A stretch of DNA of 64,000 nt from Halorussus lipolyticus (GCF_029338375.1 NZ_CP119805.1:62001-126000), one strand, 5' to 3'; counted from the stretch's first letter, positions 7,026 through 16,357 are shown. Notes: generated by a model not told the origin, from the letters alone. Numbers and translations are program-made.

Positions 7026-8480
7026 ATGTCGAACGAGTCGAAGACGCGATTCTCGCGGCCGTGGCTGGTACGCGCCGTGGTATTCGTTGTCATCGTATCG
7101 CTGTTTGCCCCCTCCGCGGTCTCCGCCCTCACCTACGAACCGAGTGACACCGACCTCCAGAAGGGAACCATCGAGTCGCCCGCCGGCGGAACGACGGTCA
7201 TCTCGATTCAGGGGTTCAAGTTCCAAGGCCAAGCTAACGGAAAGAAGCCCGCTCGACTCGTCGGTGTCGGTCCTCGCGGCGACGTGCAGTGGGTTCACAA
7301 CGGAGGAGAGTCGATTACGTGGTTCTACGACGTGGACCCGATAAACGGGAGCAATCTGCTGGTCACCGGGACCAAGCACGTCGCGGGACAGAAGGACCCG
7401 ACGGTCGTCTACGAGTACAACCCCGAGACCGACGAGAAACTCTGGACCGAGACGTTCGAGAGCGCCCACGACACTCACGACGTTGACCTCATCAACGGCG
7501 ACCAACTGCTGGTTGCCAACATGCGCAACTACAACCCCGAGAAGGAGGTCAACGAGGACCGCATCTTCATCTACGACCGCGGTACGAACGAAGTCGTCTG
7601 GGAATGGCAGTTCCGCAATCACACCGACTGGACCAAAAAGCAGGGCGGCACCTACGCCGCCGAGGACGGCAGTGGCGACGACTGGACTCACGTCAACGAC
7701 GTGGACAAAATCGCCGAGGGTCAGTATCTCATCTCGCCCCGGAACTTCGACCAAGTGATGGTCATCAATCGCTCCACCAAGGACATCGACATGCGTCTCG
7801 GGAGCGACAACAACTACGACGTGATGAACGAACAGCACAACCCGACCTACATGGAGAGCGACAACGGGACGCCCACCATCCTCGTCGCCGACAGTCACGG
7901 TGACCGAGTGGTCGAATACGCCAAGCGTGGCGACGGCGACTGGGAACAGACGTGGCAGGTCGGTTCTCAGCAGAGCTTCAACTGGCCCCGCGACGCCGAC
8001 CGACTCCCGAACGGCAACACCCTCATCGTTGACTCGAACAACCACCGCGTCGTCGAGGTCAACACGGAGGGCGAAGTCGTCTGGGAGTTCTACGCGCCGT
8101 GGGCACCCTACGACGTGGAACGGATGCACCTCGGCGACGAAGCGATGTCCGCCGACGACCGACCGACCATGGCCGACCAGAACGCCGAGGGCGAGTACCC
8201 CATCACGGGGAGTGCCGGACTCACGCCCGGTACCGGCCAGAAGCTGACCTTCTCGCAGTGGCTCACCGCCGCGTTCGCCGGCACGCCCATCGCCGAACCG
8301 ATGGGCAAGTTCGCCACCCAGTGGTCGAAAATCGCGCCGTGGGTCCGCCCGGTCTGGATGGGTCCGTGGGACTTCGTGGGCGCAGTCGCCGGTGGTCTCC
8401 TGCTGGTCGGGTGGATTCTCGGCGAACTGCTCTACAACCGCAAGCGAATCTCCAGCGGCGTCAGACGCAGAATCGCCTGA
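7026..8480 (+). CDS. Arylsulfotransferase (ASST)-family membrane-anchored beta-propeller protein
   Basis: This 484-residue protein has an N-terminal hydrophobic anchor (about residues 15-35) and a C-terminal membrane helix (about 450-470, FVGAVAGGLLLVGWILGELL). Between them is a repeat-rich ectodomain with propeller-like strands such as WFYDVDPINGSNLLVTG, HDVDLINGDQLLVANM and WPRDADRLPNGNTLIVDSNNHR. This layout matches archaeal arylsulfotransferase/ASST-like proteins; in bacteria ASST moves sulfate between phenols through an active-site His. I did not establish which His would act here, so sulfotransfer is only family-level. The promoter is immediately upstream. Confidence 0.8.
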   Translation: MSNESKTRFSRPWLVRAVVFVVIVSLFAPSAVSALTYEPSDTDLQKGTIESPAGGTTVISIQGFKFQGQANGKKPARLVGVGPRGDVQWVHNGGESITWFYDVDPINGSNLLVTGTKHVAGQKDPTVVYEYNPETDEKLWTETFESAHDTHDVDLINGDQLLVANMRNYNPEKEVNEDRIFIYDRGTNEVVWEWQFRNHTDWTKKQGGTYAAEDGSGDDWTHVNDVDKIAEGQYLISPRNFDQVMVINRSTKDIDMRLGSDNNYDVMNEQHNPTYMESDNGTPTILVADSHGDRVVEYAKRGDGDWEQTWQVGSQQSFNWPRDADRLPNGNTLIVDSNNHRVVEVNTEGEVVWEFYAPWAPYDVERMHLGDEAMSADDRPTMADQNAEGEYPITGSAGLTPGTGQKLTFSQWLTAAFAGTPIAEPMGKFATQWSKIAPWVRPVWMGPWDFVGAVAGGLLLVGWILGELLYNRKRISSGVRRRIA

Positions 8481-8502
8481 AAATAGCTCCGTCCCCGATT
8501 TT

Positions 8503-8715
8503 TCACTCGCCGGAATCCCGCCCGCGCCGCCACTGCTGGAGACAGTCGTCGCTACAGAAGTGGTAGGTCCGGGCGACTACCTCGCCGACCTCCGAAACGT
8601 CCTCGTCGCGGAACATCGGATGTGACTCGAACAGGTCGAGGGTCGTCCCGCAGACGACGCACGCGACGAACTGGGCGTCGGCCTCGCCTTCGAACTCGCC
8701 GTACAGTTCGGGCAT
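8503..8715 (-). CDS. Small zinc-binding protein (YHS/TRASH-like)
   Basis: This is a 70-residue acidic protein with CVVCG at residues 19-23 and YHFCSDDCLQQW at 51-62. The Cys-x2-Cys and Cys-x3-Cys pairs form one zinc site, as in the small TRASH/YHS-like fingers found next to metal genes. Haloarchaea carry several such proteins of unknown role. It converges with the arylsulfotransferase-like gene, 22 bp between stops. Confidence 0.75.
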   Translation of the reverse strand: MPELYGEFEGEADAQFVACVVCGTTLDLFESHPMFRDEDVSEVGEVVARTYHFCSDDCLQQWRRGRDSGE

Positions 8716-8841
8716 GCAATCGGGTAGGGGAGCGAGGGTCGTAGTTGTACCGACTCCCCGAACGCGACCACCGACTCGCCATCCGATTCACCATCCTGCT
8801 CGCGGCCGATAGCTTGAGTGTCGGCCCGTCGTACTCCCGTC

Positions 8842-9186
8842 ATGAAAGCCATCACGGTCGGCGACCAGCGAATCGAGTGCGACGAACTCGAGGAGGGCAG
8901 ACACGGACTGGTCCTCTATCAGGACGACCGAATCGTCGGCTACGTCCCCTACGACCGACTGGAGTGCGTCGCCCAGACCAGAAGTCCGGTCGCGTCGAGT
9001 TCCATCCGGTCCATCGGCTACGACGACGAGGCCGACGAACTCGAAATCGAGTTCCAGAGCGGCGGCGTCTACCGGTACGCCGGCGTCTCGCAGGAGACCT
9101 ACGAGGAGTTCCTGAGCGCACGCTCCCACGGCACCTACTTCCACGAGAACGTTCGCGGACAGTACGACTACCACCGAATTCGGTGA
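8842..9186 (+). CDS. KTSC-domain protein
   Basis: This 114-residue protein has a C-terminal half, SSIRSIGYDDEADELEIEFQ, then GGVYRYAGVSQETYEEFL and SHGTYFHENVRGQY, which is the KTSC domain (a small fold linked to lysyl-tRNA-synthetase-like and phage proteins). The N-terminal 40 residues form a short beta-rich extension. The ATG at 8842 is chosen over an earlier in-frame codon because it opens the conserved strand MKAITVGDQRIE. Its stop codon is the first three bases of a tandem hairpin array. Confidence 0.85.
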   Translation: MKAITVGDQRIECDELEEGRHGLVLYQDDRIVGYVPYDRLECVAQTRSPVASSSIRSIGYDDEADELEIEFQSGGVYRYAGVSQETYEEFLSARSHGTYFHENVRGQYDYHRIR

Positions 9187-9270
9187 CCGCGGAAAATAGC
9201 GCGGTCGGAGTAACTGACCGCGGAAAACAGCGCGGTCGGAGTAACTGACCGCGGAAAACAGCGCGGTCGG
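9184..9270. repeat. Three tandem 31-bp hairpin units between KTSC and rtcA
   Basis: Units start at 9184, 9215 and 9246. The unit reads tgaccgcggaaaacagcgcg followed by gtcggagtaac; copy 1 has one change and copy 3 is cut after 25 bases. Within each unit gaccgcg and cgcggtc form a stem, so the array is three consecutive hairpins filling the whole gap between two convergent stop codons. A double-sided transcription terminator produced by slippage is the likeliest role. Confidence 0.85.
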
Positions 9271-10320
9271 CTACTCCGACCGCGGCGCGGTCAGGACCGC
9301 CGGTTCGCCCGAGTCGCCGGCCTCGATTTCGACCGGGAAGCCGAACTCGGCCACGAGGTCCGCGTTGGTCCGGACGTGGGGCGTGACCTCCGGAATCGCC
9401 ACCCGACCGCCGGCCAGCGCCAGCAGAACCACCAGTTGGTCGGCGGTGTGGGCGTCCACTGCGCCGACGCCCTCGTGGAAAGTGACCGCGGACTCGGCCA
9501 CTTCCCCGCCGACCGCCTCGGCGGGTTTGCCCTGCTCGCCGAGCGCGTCGAACCCGGCGGTGGTCTCGGCGTAGTCCAGCGCGACCGAAATCGCGGAACC
9601 GGTCGAGGGAGTATCGACCGACGAGGCCGTTTGTTCGGTGACGGGGACCTCCTCTGGCAGATTGGCCCGGAGCAGGTCAGCAGAACGCTCGGCCTGCCTC
9701 CCGGCAACGTCGGCGTCGGCGAGGTCGGCGGACGCTTTCGAGGAGATTCGAACCCCTTCCAGCGCCCCCCGGTCGGCGGCCTCGATGGGTGCCAACTCCG
9801 AGGGCGCGAGCAGGAGGGTGGCCTCGCCGCCGCCCGCGGGGTAGAACCCGGTCCGGGCGTCCTCGACCGTTGCGAACAGACCGGCGCGCCGGGCCAGCGG
9901 GAGTTTGACTCCTCGGTAGTGGGCAAGCGTCGGCGACCACTTCACGTCGGTCCCGCCGGTCGCGGTGACCGCCAGCGGGCGGTCGAGTTCGGTCGCCACC
10001 GGCAGGAGCGCGTCGAACAGCAAGAGGACGCTCCCGGCGGTCCCGATTTCGACCTCGACTCGGCCGCCGGTCGGTGCGCCCGGTCGGAAGGTTAGCTCCT
10101 CGGACTCCGGTTGTGCGCCCTCGACCTCCGCGTCGCAGAGTTCCGCGGCGGCGCGGACCCCGGTGAGATGCTGGGGTTTGAGACCCGGTGTGGGCCGATT
10201 TCCCCTGATATTCTCCATCCGGAAGGGCGTCTGGCTTACCATCGAGAGAGCGAGCGCGGTCCGCAGGAGTTGGCCGCCGCCGGCCGACCCGTCGAGTTCG
10301 AGGAGAGTTTCGTCGGTCAT
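9271..10320 (-). CDS. rtcA: RNA 3'-terminal phosphate cyclase
   Basis: This is 349 residues, the usual RtcA length. ELDGSAGGGQLLRTALALS opens the protein, TGGTDVKWSPTLAHYR lies at the middle, and the catalytic-His motif is in AVDAHTADQLVVLLALAGG (about residues 295-313). The enzyme uses ATP to convert RNA 3'-phosphate into 2',3'-cyclic phosphate through a His-AMP intermediate. Here it sits alone, with no ligase RtcB beside it. Its last codons overlap the edge of the third hairpin repeat, so any change in repeat number would touch the 3' end of this gene. Confidence 0.95.
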   Translation of the reverse strand: MTDETLLELDGSAGGGQLLRTALALSMVSQTPFRMENIRGNRPTPGLKPQHLTGVRAAAELCDAEVEGAQPESEELTFRPGAPTGGRVEVEIGTAGSVLLLFDALLPVATELDRPLAVTATGGTDVKWSPTLAHYRGVKLPLARRAGLFATVEDARTGFYPAGGGEATLLLAPSELAPIEAADRGALEGVRISSKASADLADADVAGRQAERSADLLRANLPEEVPVTEQTASSVDTPSTGSAISVALDYAETTAGFDALGEQGKPAEAVGGEVAESAVTFHEGVGAVDAHTADQLVVLLALAGGRVAIPEVTPHVRTNADLVAEFGFPVEIEAGDSGEPAVLTAPRSE

Positions 10321-10409
10321 GTCTCGAAAGGGGGTAGTTCGTCGGGGCTACGCAGACCCTCGCCAAAGGCCTTTCTCTAAGCGAACGTGCAGATGTGGGA
10401 ATCGTTACT

Positions 10410-10748
10410 ATGCCCCACAGCGTACTGGAGTCGGTGAGAGACGTGATTCGAGAAGCGGACCGAGAGCGCAGTAGCCGGACAAATCGAGAACGCGACGGTC
10501 AGGGAGACCGAGAGCGCGGCGGTCGCCGCGGGCGCAACCGCCGCCGAGAGAAGCGAGTCAGGAAACTGGAAGCGCGCGTCGAGCAACTGGAGTCGGAACT
10601 CCGGTGGCTTCGCCGGGTGGTTCGGGCTAACGGGGACTCGTCGGGGTCGCCGGCCGTCGGTCCCTGCCCGAACTGCCGGCGTGGCGTCCTCGTCCGCCGG
10701 AGCGACGAACTCCGGTGTGCGTCGTGTCGGTACACCCGGTTTCTCTGA
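10410..10748 (+). CDS. Basic coiled-coil plus zinc-ribbon protein
   Basis: This is 112 residues. The first 55 are strikingly basic (runs such as RRGRNRRREKRVRK), unusual in this acidic proteome. A short coiled coil follows (KLEARVEQLESELRWLRRV), then a C-terminal zinc ribbon CPNCRRG...CASCRYTRFL. Nucleic-acid binding is a reasonable guess, but no named family is recognised. An upstream GTG at 10395 is possible. The glycerate kinase gene starts 40 bp downstream on the same strand, so co-transcription is likely. Confidence 0.7.
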   Translation: MPHSVLESVRDVIREADRERSSRTNRERDGQGDRERGGRRGRNRRREKRVRKLEARVEQLESELRWLRRVVRANGDSSGSPAVGPCPNCRRGVLVRRSDELRCASCRYTRFL

Positions 10749-10788
10749 GTTGCCGAGATTTAACCGCCGCGGGGCCGAACTCCCGGCG

Positions 10789-12198
10789 ATGATACGGAAC
10801 CGCGACGAACTGGTCGGGAGTGGCGATGGCGAGAACGGCGACAGCGGGAGCGCCGACAGAATCCGAGGCCTCGCGTTGGACTGCATCGAGGAGGCCGTCT
10901 CTGGGACCCGCCCCGAGCGCGTCGTCCGTGAGGCAGTCGCACTCGGCGACGACGACGTTCTCTCGGTCGCTGGCGAGACGTTTGACCTCGGCGACTACGC
11001 CGAAATCGTCGTCCTCGGCGGCGGGAAGGCGGCGGTCGGCGCGGCAGTCGCGCTCGAATCGGTGCTGGGCGAGCGCATCGACCGCGGCGCGGTCGTGACC
11101 GACGACGCTGACGGCGGGGGCGCGCTGGACCGAATCGCGGTCCGGGAGGCCGACCACCCGGTGCCGAGCGAGCGCGGCGTCGAAGGAGCGCGAGCAGTCC
11201 TCGAACTCGCTGATTCGGCGGACGAGGACACGCTCGTCCTCGCCGTCGTGACCGGCGGCGGAAGCGCACTCCTGCCAGCGCCCGCCGAGGGCGTCTCGCT
11301 TGCTGACCTTCGGAGAGTCACCGCCGACCTGCTGGACAGCGGCGCGGACATCCGGGACATCAACGCGGTCCGCAAGCACTGCTCGGCGCTCAAGGGCGGT
11401 AGACTCGCCGAGCGCGCAGGCCCGGCCCGCGTCGTCGGCCTCGCGCTGAGCGACGTGGTGGGCAACGACCTCGGAACCATCGCCAGCGGGCCGCTGTCGC
11501 CCGACGAGACGACGTTTCGGGACGCGCTCGGCGTGCTGGACCGCTACGGAATCGACGCCCCCGCGGCGGTCCGCGACCGGTTGGACCGAGGAGCGCGCGG
11601 CGAGGTCTCGGAGACGCCGAAATCCGGCCATCCGGCCTTCGAGTGCGTCTCGGTCCACGTCGTCGCCGACGGCCTGACCGCGCTCGACGCCGCTGTCGAA
11701 GTCGCTCGGGAGCGGGGTTTCGGGGCCTCGATTCTCTCCTCGCGGGTCCGGGGCGAGGCCCGAGAGGCGGCCAAGACGCTGGCCGGCGTCGCAGAGGAGG
11801 TCCGGGCCTCCGGGAACCCACTCGCTCCGCCCGCGGTGGTTCTCTCCGGCGGCGAGACGACGGTGACGGTCCGCAGAGGTGGGTCGGGCGGCCCGAATCT
11901 GGAGTTCGCGCTGTCGTGGGCGTTGGACCTCGACGCCCCGGCAGACGCCCCCATCGCACTCGCCGCGGTGGACACCGACGGGCGCGACGGCGGAACCGAC
12001 GTTGCGGGCGCGCTGGTGGATGCCGGAACGGTCGGCGGGAGAATCGACGCCGATACTGCCCGCGATGCGCTCGCCGACAACGACGCGCTCGCCCCGCTGG
12101 CCGACGCCGGGTGCGCGATTCGGACCGGACCGACCGGGACGAACGTCAACGACCTCCGGGTGCTGGTGGTCGGCGACGAGCGCGAACGGGAGGCGTGA
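10789..12198 (+). CDS. Glycerate 2-kinase (DUF4147/MOFRL family)
   Basis: This is 469 residues in two domains: DUF4147 (about 15-245, including VVLGGGKAAVGAAVALE and VVTGGGSALLPAP) and MOFRL (about 290-465, including VVLSGGETTVTV and GPNLEFALSWALDL). The family phosphorylates glycerate to 2-phosphoglycerate with ATP, feeding glycolysis from sugar or serine breakdown. The reading frame extends upstream, but the ATG at 10789 is the first one following the previous gene and gives family length. It probably shares a transcript with the zinc-ribbon gene. Confidence 0.92.
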   Translation: MIRNRDELVGSGDGENGDSGSADRIRGLALDCIEEAVSGTRPERVVREAVALGDDDVLSVAGETFDLGDYAEIVVLGGGKAAVGAAVALESVLGERIDRGAVVTDDADGGGALDRIAVREADHPVPSERGVEGARAVLELADSADEDTLVLAVVTGGGSALLPAPAEGVSLADLRRVTADLLDSGADIRDINAVRKHCSALKGGRLAERAGPARVVGLALSDVVGNDLGTIASGPLSPDETTFRDALGVLDRYGIDAPAAVRDRLDRGARGEVSETPKSGHPAFECVSVHVVADGLTALDAAVEVARERGFGASILSSRVRGEAREAAKTLAGVAEEVRASGNPLAPPAVVLSGGETTVTVRRGGSGGPNLEFALSWALDLDAPADAPIALAAVDTDGRDGGTDVAGALVDAGTVGGRIDADTARDALADNDALAPLADAGCAIRTGPTGTNVNDLRVLVVGDEREREA

Positions 12199-12624
12199 CG
12201 AAGCGCCGGACGGTTTAGGGACAATAGAATAGTTCTTCAAGAAATAATATTATGTGTAAAAGAAGTATTTTAAATTGTCTATGTGTCTTTCGGGAGGACT
12301 GACGGCCCGTCTCGTCCGGGGCAGAACGGTTCCCACACCCACCCAACATTTATCACAGATACCGGACAATTCGGTGGTACGTCGAATGAAGCTCTCTCTC
12401 CTCCGCCGTTGACCGGACGAGCGTCCGCGGCTGTGGCGACTGCCGATTCTGCAGTCGAAGCGTCGTGCATCTCGTGAAGTCGCCGTTGGGCCGCAGGGCG
12501 GCGTCCGGTTCGGGCTTGCGATTCAGTCGGTTCACTGCGAGGACGCTTTGCGCGTTGCTCCTCGCGCTTTCCAGCGAGACCGGTCGGGGTAGCGACGAGT
12601 AATCGCCCGCCATCGAACCCATCA
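12199..12624. other. 426-bp intergenic region before hflX
   Basis: The first 90 bases are very AT-rich (aagaaataatattatgtgta at 12239) and hold possible 3'-end and promoter signals. A second AT patch, catttatcac near 12348, could drive an hflX transcript with a leader of about 250 nt that contains a nine-codon ORF (MKLSLLRR then TGA, from 12386). Longer frames here on either strand have shadow-like composition and I call none. Confidence 0.5.
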
Positions 12625-13947
12625 ATGCAATCTCAGAACGCACCCGCGCAGTCCAGAACAGCAGTCGTCGCCAAACGCACAGCAGACGAGGACACCCCAG
12701 ACACCGAGGAGATACGCCGACTCGCCGAGGCTGGCGGTCACGAAGTCGTCGCGGAAGTGACCCAGACCCGGACCGAGGACTCGTCGCTCCAGTTCGGCAG
12801 GGGGAAGGCCGAGGAGCTAGCCGAAACGGTCGAAGCGACCGGCGCGAGCAGGGTGGTCTTCGACAACGACCTCACGCCGACCCAGACCGTCGAACTCGCG
12901 GACCTGTGTCCCGACGGGACCGAAATCGTGGACAGACACCGCCTCGTCCTCGACATCTTCGAGGAGCAGGTCGGGAGCAAGCGCGCCAAACTCCAAGTCG
13001 AGCGCGCCAAACTGGCGTGGAACCTGCCCAGAATCCGCGAGGACACCGACGAACAGGCCATGAACAAGCGCACCGAGTCGGGCACCCGGTACTACGACGT
13101 GCTGGACCGAATCGACGAGTTGGACCGCCAACTCGCCGACCTCGGCGACGACGCTGAGGACCGCCGAGAGCGACGCTGTGAGGAGGGCTTCGAGTTCGTC
13201 GCCCTCGCGGGCTACACCAACGCCGGGAAGTCCACCCTCCTGCACCGCCTCGCCGACGAGTTGGACTACGAGACCCGCGAGGCCGACCACGCCGACCTCG
13301 ACGCGACCGCCGAAATCGAGGACCGCCTGTTCAAGACCCTCGATACCACCACGCGCCGGGCGACCATCGACGGCAGGCGGACGCTCGTGACCGACACCGT
13401 GGGGTTCGTGAGCGACCTGCCACACGACCTCGTGGCGTCGTTCCACGGCACGCTGTCGGAGACCGAATCGGCCGACTGCGTGGCGTTGGTCGCCGACGCC
13501 AGCGACTCGCCGCCCGAACTCCGCGAGAAGTTGACCACCAGTTTCGACCTGTTGGACGACGCCGAGGGCGAGGTCGTGGTAGTCCTGAACAAGGCCGACC
13601 GCCTGACCGACGCCGACCTCGGGGAGCGCGAGGAGGTTGTCGCCGAGGTTTCGGCGGAAACGTCAGTGGACCTCTCGGGCGACCCCGTGGCGGTCAGCGC
13701 TGAGGACGGAACGAACCTCGACGCGCTCCGCGAGCGAATCGGCGACGCGCTGGCCGAGCGCCGGGAAGTCGAACTCGCGCTTCCGAACGACGACGCCGCG
13801 ATGAGCGTGGTGTCGTGGCTCTACGACCGCGCGTCGGTCTCGGACGTGACCTACCGCGACGACGAGGTGACGGTCGCGTTCACAGCGAAGGAGTCGATAG
13901 TCGAGCAGGCCAGAGGGAAGGCCGAGTCGCTGGAAGTCGAAGCGTAG
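12625..13947 (+). CDS. hflX: HflX-type GTPase
   Basis: This 440-residue protein has the HflX N-terminal domain (about 1-130, with SSLQFGRGKAEELAETVE and FDNDLTPTQTVELADLC), a helical linker (130-185), and a Ras-like G domain with P-loop GYTNAGKST at 196-204, DTVGF and NKAD. HflX binds the 50S subunit and is linked to rescue or splitting of stressed ribosomes. The bacterial GPGE(T/S) linker motif is replaced by NKRTESGTRYY, which appears to be the archaeal form. A C-terminal segment of 60 residues follows the G domain. It is a single gene. Confidence 0.93.
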   Translation: MQSQNAPAQSRTAVVAKRTADEDTPDTEEIRRLAEAGGHEVVAEVTQTRTEDSSLQFGRGKAEELAETVEATGASRVVFDNDLTPTQTVELADLCPDGTEIVDRHRLVLDIFEEQVGSKRAKLQVERAKLAWNLPRIREDTDEQAMNKRTESGTRYYDVLDRIDELDRQLADLGDDAEDRRERRCEEGFEFVALAGYTNAGKSTLLHRLADELDYETREADHADLDATAEIEDRLFKTLDTTTRRATIDGRRTLVTDTVGFVSDLPHDLVASFHGTLSETESADCVALVADASDSPPELREKLTTSFDLLDDAEGEVVVVLNKADRLTDADLGEREEVVAEVSAETSVDLSGDPVAVSAEDGTNLDALRERIGDALAERREVELALPNDDAAMSVVSWLYDRASVSDVTYRDDEVTVAFTAKESIVEQARGKAESLEVEA

Positions 13948-13976
13948 GCGAGTGAACCGCCCGAATCCGGCGGGTC

Positions 13977-14609
13977 TCAGACGCCGCCCGCACCGGCACC
14001 GCCGCATCCGGCGGCCCCGCTTCCGGCACCCGCGCAACTCGCCGCGCTCGCTCCGGCCGCGCCGCCGGTCGCTACGACCGCCATCCCGGCGTTCTGACTG
14101 TAATCTTTGCACTCGCCCCACGCGACCGGTGCCACCTCGTCGTCGATGTCGTGGGCGTCGGTCATCGCCTCCCGGAGGTCCTCGACGCCGAATCCGGGGT
14201 CGGAGACGAACCGATTTGCGAGGTCGGTCGTGACCGCGACACGGCGACACTCCTCGGCCTCGAACAGCTCGTCGCCGTCGAAGGTAAACTGCACGTCGAA
14301 GTGTCGGACGAACACGTCTTCGAAGGCCGGTTCGAGCGCGCGGAGGGCCTCGCCGACGAGTCGCCACACCTTGTCGAAGTCGGGTGACTCCACGTCCTCG
14401 CCCAGCGAGAACCGCGCGATTGGGACCGTAACTGGCTCCTCGTCCGGCCCTTCGTTGACCACCGCAATCCCGGTGACTGCGGCGTCCTCGATGCCGTGGC
14501 TCTCGGGGTCCACGCGATTCTGGAGGGCGTCGTTTGCCGAGTCGCGGGCCTCCTCGATTCTGGCTTGCTCGTCGTCGCCGTCGCCGAGCAGTCGCTCGAT
14601 GAGTGACAT
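13977..14609 (-). CDS. Uncharacterised haloarchaeal protein with Gly/Ala/Cys-rich tail
   Basis: This is 210 residues. After a charged head (MSLIERLLGDGDDEQARIEE) comes a folded-looking middle part (about 45-170). The last 35 residues are low complexity Gly/Ala with two cysteines (SCAGAGSGAAGCGGAGAGG), plus one Cys in WGECKDYSQNAG before it. I do not recognise the family. The ATG at 14609 is used because sequence upstream in this frame is arginine-rich shadow. It is divergent from the acetolactate-synthase-like gene, 86 bp apart. Confidence 0.7.
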   Translation of the reverse strand: MSLIERLLGDGDDEQARIEEARDSANDALQNRVDPESHGIEDAAVTGIAVVNEGPDEEPVTVPIARFSLGEDVESPDFDKVWRLVGEALRALEPAFEDVFVRHFDVQFTFDGDELFEAEECRRVAVTTDLANRFVSDPGFGVEDLREAMTDAHDIDDEVAPVAWGECKDYSQNAGMAVVATGGAAGASAASCAGAGSGAAGCGGAGAGGV

Positions 14610-14695
14610 CGGTTCCGACGACGGGACCGACCGTCTTGAAAGTTGACGTGAATCGGCAAGGGAACCTTTGGGGCGCGACGACGTATTCGGGTTCC

Positions 14696-16282
14696 ATGAA
14701 CACCGCCGAGGTCCTCGTCGCGGGACTCGAACGCGAAGGCGTCGAACACGTATTCGGGCTTCCGGGCGAGGAGAACGAGGCCACGATGTTCGCACTCCGA
14801 GACTCGGACATCACCTTCGTCCCGGTGCGCCACGAACAGGGCGCGGCCTTCATGGCCGACGTGTACGGGCGACTGACCGGCGACGCGGGGGTCTGCCTCT
14901 CGACGCTCGGGCCGGGCGCGACCAACCTGCTGACCGGGGTCGCCGACGCCAACCTCGACAAGGCACCCCTCGTGGCAATCACCGGACAGGGCGGTCTCGA
15001 AAGCCTCCACGTCGAGAGCCACCAGCGACTCGACGTGGTGGACATGTTCGACCCGGTGACCAAGTGGAACACCCAAATCTCGAACCCCGGCATCGTCCAC
15101 GAGTCGGTCCGGAAGGCGTTCAAGACCGCCGAGTTCGAGAAACCCGGCGCGACCCATCTGGAACTTCCGGAAGACGTGGCCGACGAGGAGTGCGAGGCCG
15201 AACCGATGGACCCCCGCCAGCGAGTCCGCAGGCCGGAACCAGACGCCCCCTCGGTCGAGACGGTCCGGGAACTCCTCGCGGACGCCGAGCGACCAATCGT
15301 CATCGCGGGCAACGGCGCGGTCCGGACCGACGCCAGCGACGACCTCCGGGCCTTCGTGGAGAGCTACGACCTCCCGGTGACAGCGACCTACATGGGCAAG
15401 GGCGCAGTCTCCGACGACGACGACCACTCCCTGCTCACGCTCGACTCGGGCGAACACGAGGAGGCCTCCGACGCCATCGAGTCGGCCGACCTCGTGATAA
15501 CCGTGGGCTACGACATCGCGGAACACGACCCCGCCGACTGGAACCCCGCGGGCGAGACCACCGTGGTCCACGTGGACAGCGAACCCGCCGAGGTCTACGA
15601 GAACTACGACCCCGACGTGGAAATCGTCTCGGACATCGCGTCTGCGGTCCGGGAACTCGACGCCTGTTGCGACGAAATCGACGCCGAGTTCGAGAGCGAC
15701 TGGTACGACGACCTGCGCGACCACATCCTCGCCGACGTGACTCCGGACCGCGAGGAGGGCGACCCCTTCACGGTCAAGCAAGTCCTGCCGGTCCTCCGGG
15801 ACGTGATGGCCGACGACGACGTTCTCCTCTCGGACGTGGGAAGTCACAAGATGGCAATCGCTCAGAACTTCGTGACCTACGAACCCAACACCTGCATCAT
15901 CTCGAACGGACTGGCCTCGATGGGCATCTCGGTCCCCGGCGGCCTCTCAGCAGACCTCGCGGTCGATTCCAACGTCGTCTCTGCGACCGGTGACGGCGGG
16001 TTCATGATGAACGCCGCGGAAATCGAGACCGCGACCCGAATCGGGTGTGGCTACACAATCCTGCTGTTCCGCGACGACGAGTACGGTCTCATCACCGAGG
16101 AGCAGGTCGAACACCGCGGCGAACACTTCGGGACCGAACTCAAGAACCCCGACTTCCAGACCTTCGCCGAGAGCTTCGGCATCGAGGCCTACCGCCCCGA
16201 CGACTGGGACGAACTCGAAACCGCGCTCGCCGAGGCGGTCCCGAGCGACGAGATGTCGCTGGTCGAAGTCGTACTGGAGTAA
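14696..16282 (+). CDS. Acetolactate synthase-like thiamine-diphosphate enzyme
   Basis: This is 528 residues with the three-domain ThDP-enzyme plan. The Pyr domain carries the catalytic Glu in VRHEQGAAFMADVYGRLTG (Glu47), the central domain spans about 190-330, and the PP domain has the metal-binding motif GDGGFMMN...LLFRDDEYG (about 434-465). The length and HVFGLPGEENE start match catabolic or stand-alone acetolactate synthases that condense two pyruvates. No regulatory small subunit (ilvN) or ilvC is beside it, so branched-chain synthesis is not supported by context. Other pyruvate/oxo-acid ThDP enzymes remain possible. Confidence 0.85.
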   Translation: MNTAEVLVAGLEREGVEHVFGLPGEENEATMFALRDSDITFVPVRHEQGAAFMADVYGRLTGDAGVCLSTLGPGATNLLTGVADANLDKAPLVAITGQGGLESLHVESHQRLDVVDMFDPVTKWNTQISNPGIVHESVRKAFKTAEFEKPGATHLELPEDVADEECEAEPMDPRQRVRRPEPDAPSVETVRELLADAERPIVIAGNGAVRTDASDDLRAFVESYDLPVTATYMGKGAVSDDDDHSLLTLDSGEHEEASDAIESADLVITVGYDIAEHDPADWNPAGETTVVHVDSEPAEVYENYDPDVEIVSDIASAVRELDACCDEIDAEFESDWYDDLRDHILADVTPDREEGDPFTVKQVLPVLRDVMADDDVLLSDVGSHKMAIAQNFVTYEPNTCIISNGLASMGISVPGGLSADLAVDSNVVSATGDGGFMMNAAEIETATRIGCGYTILLFRDDEYGLITEEQVEHRGEHFGTELKNPDFQTFAESFGIEAYRPDDWDELETALAEAVPSDEMSLVEVVLE

Positions 16283-16357
16283 CGGACCGCCACCGACACC
16301 GACGACGCCGACCCGAACACGTTCGCCCGGATTACCATCGGTCGGGAACGGGAGGGG

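Noticed and set aside
9184..9270. Could the 31-bp repeats be a CRISPR array?
   Set aside because: The units are directly adjacent with no spacers and no cas genes are present. The same holds for the 40-bp repeats at 58738-58907.
12353..12643. 96-codon minus-strand frame in the gap before hflX
   Set aside because: It is basic and Ser/Leu/Arg-rich, unlike haloarchaeal proteins, has no recognisable domain and overlaps the hflX start.
14162..15847. 561-codon minus-strand frame opposite the acetolactate synthase-like gene
   Set aside because: It is a GC-rich antisense shadow: low-complexity Val/Gly/Arg text with no family, opposite a gene with complete ThDP motifs. Similar shadows were dropped at 6858-8129, 17141-18589, 20240-21901, 44545-46221 and 52805-54391.
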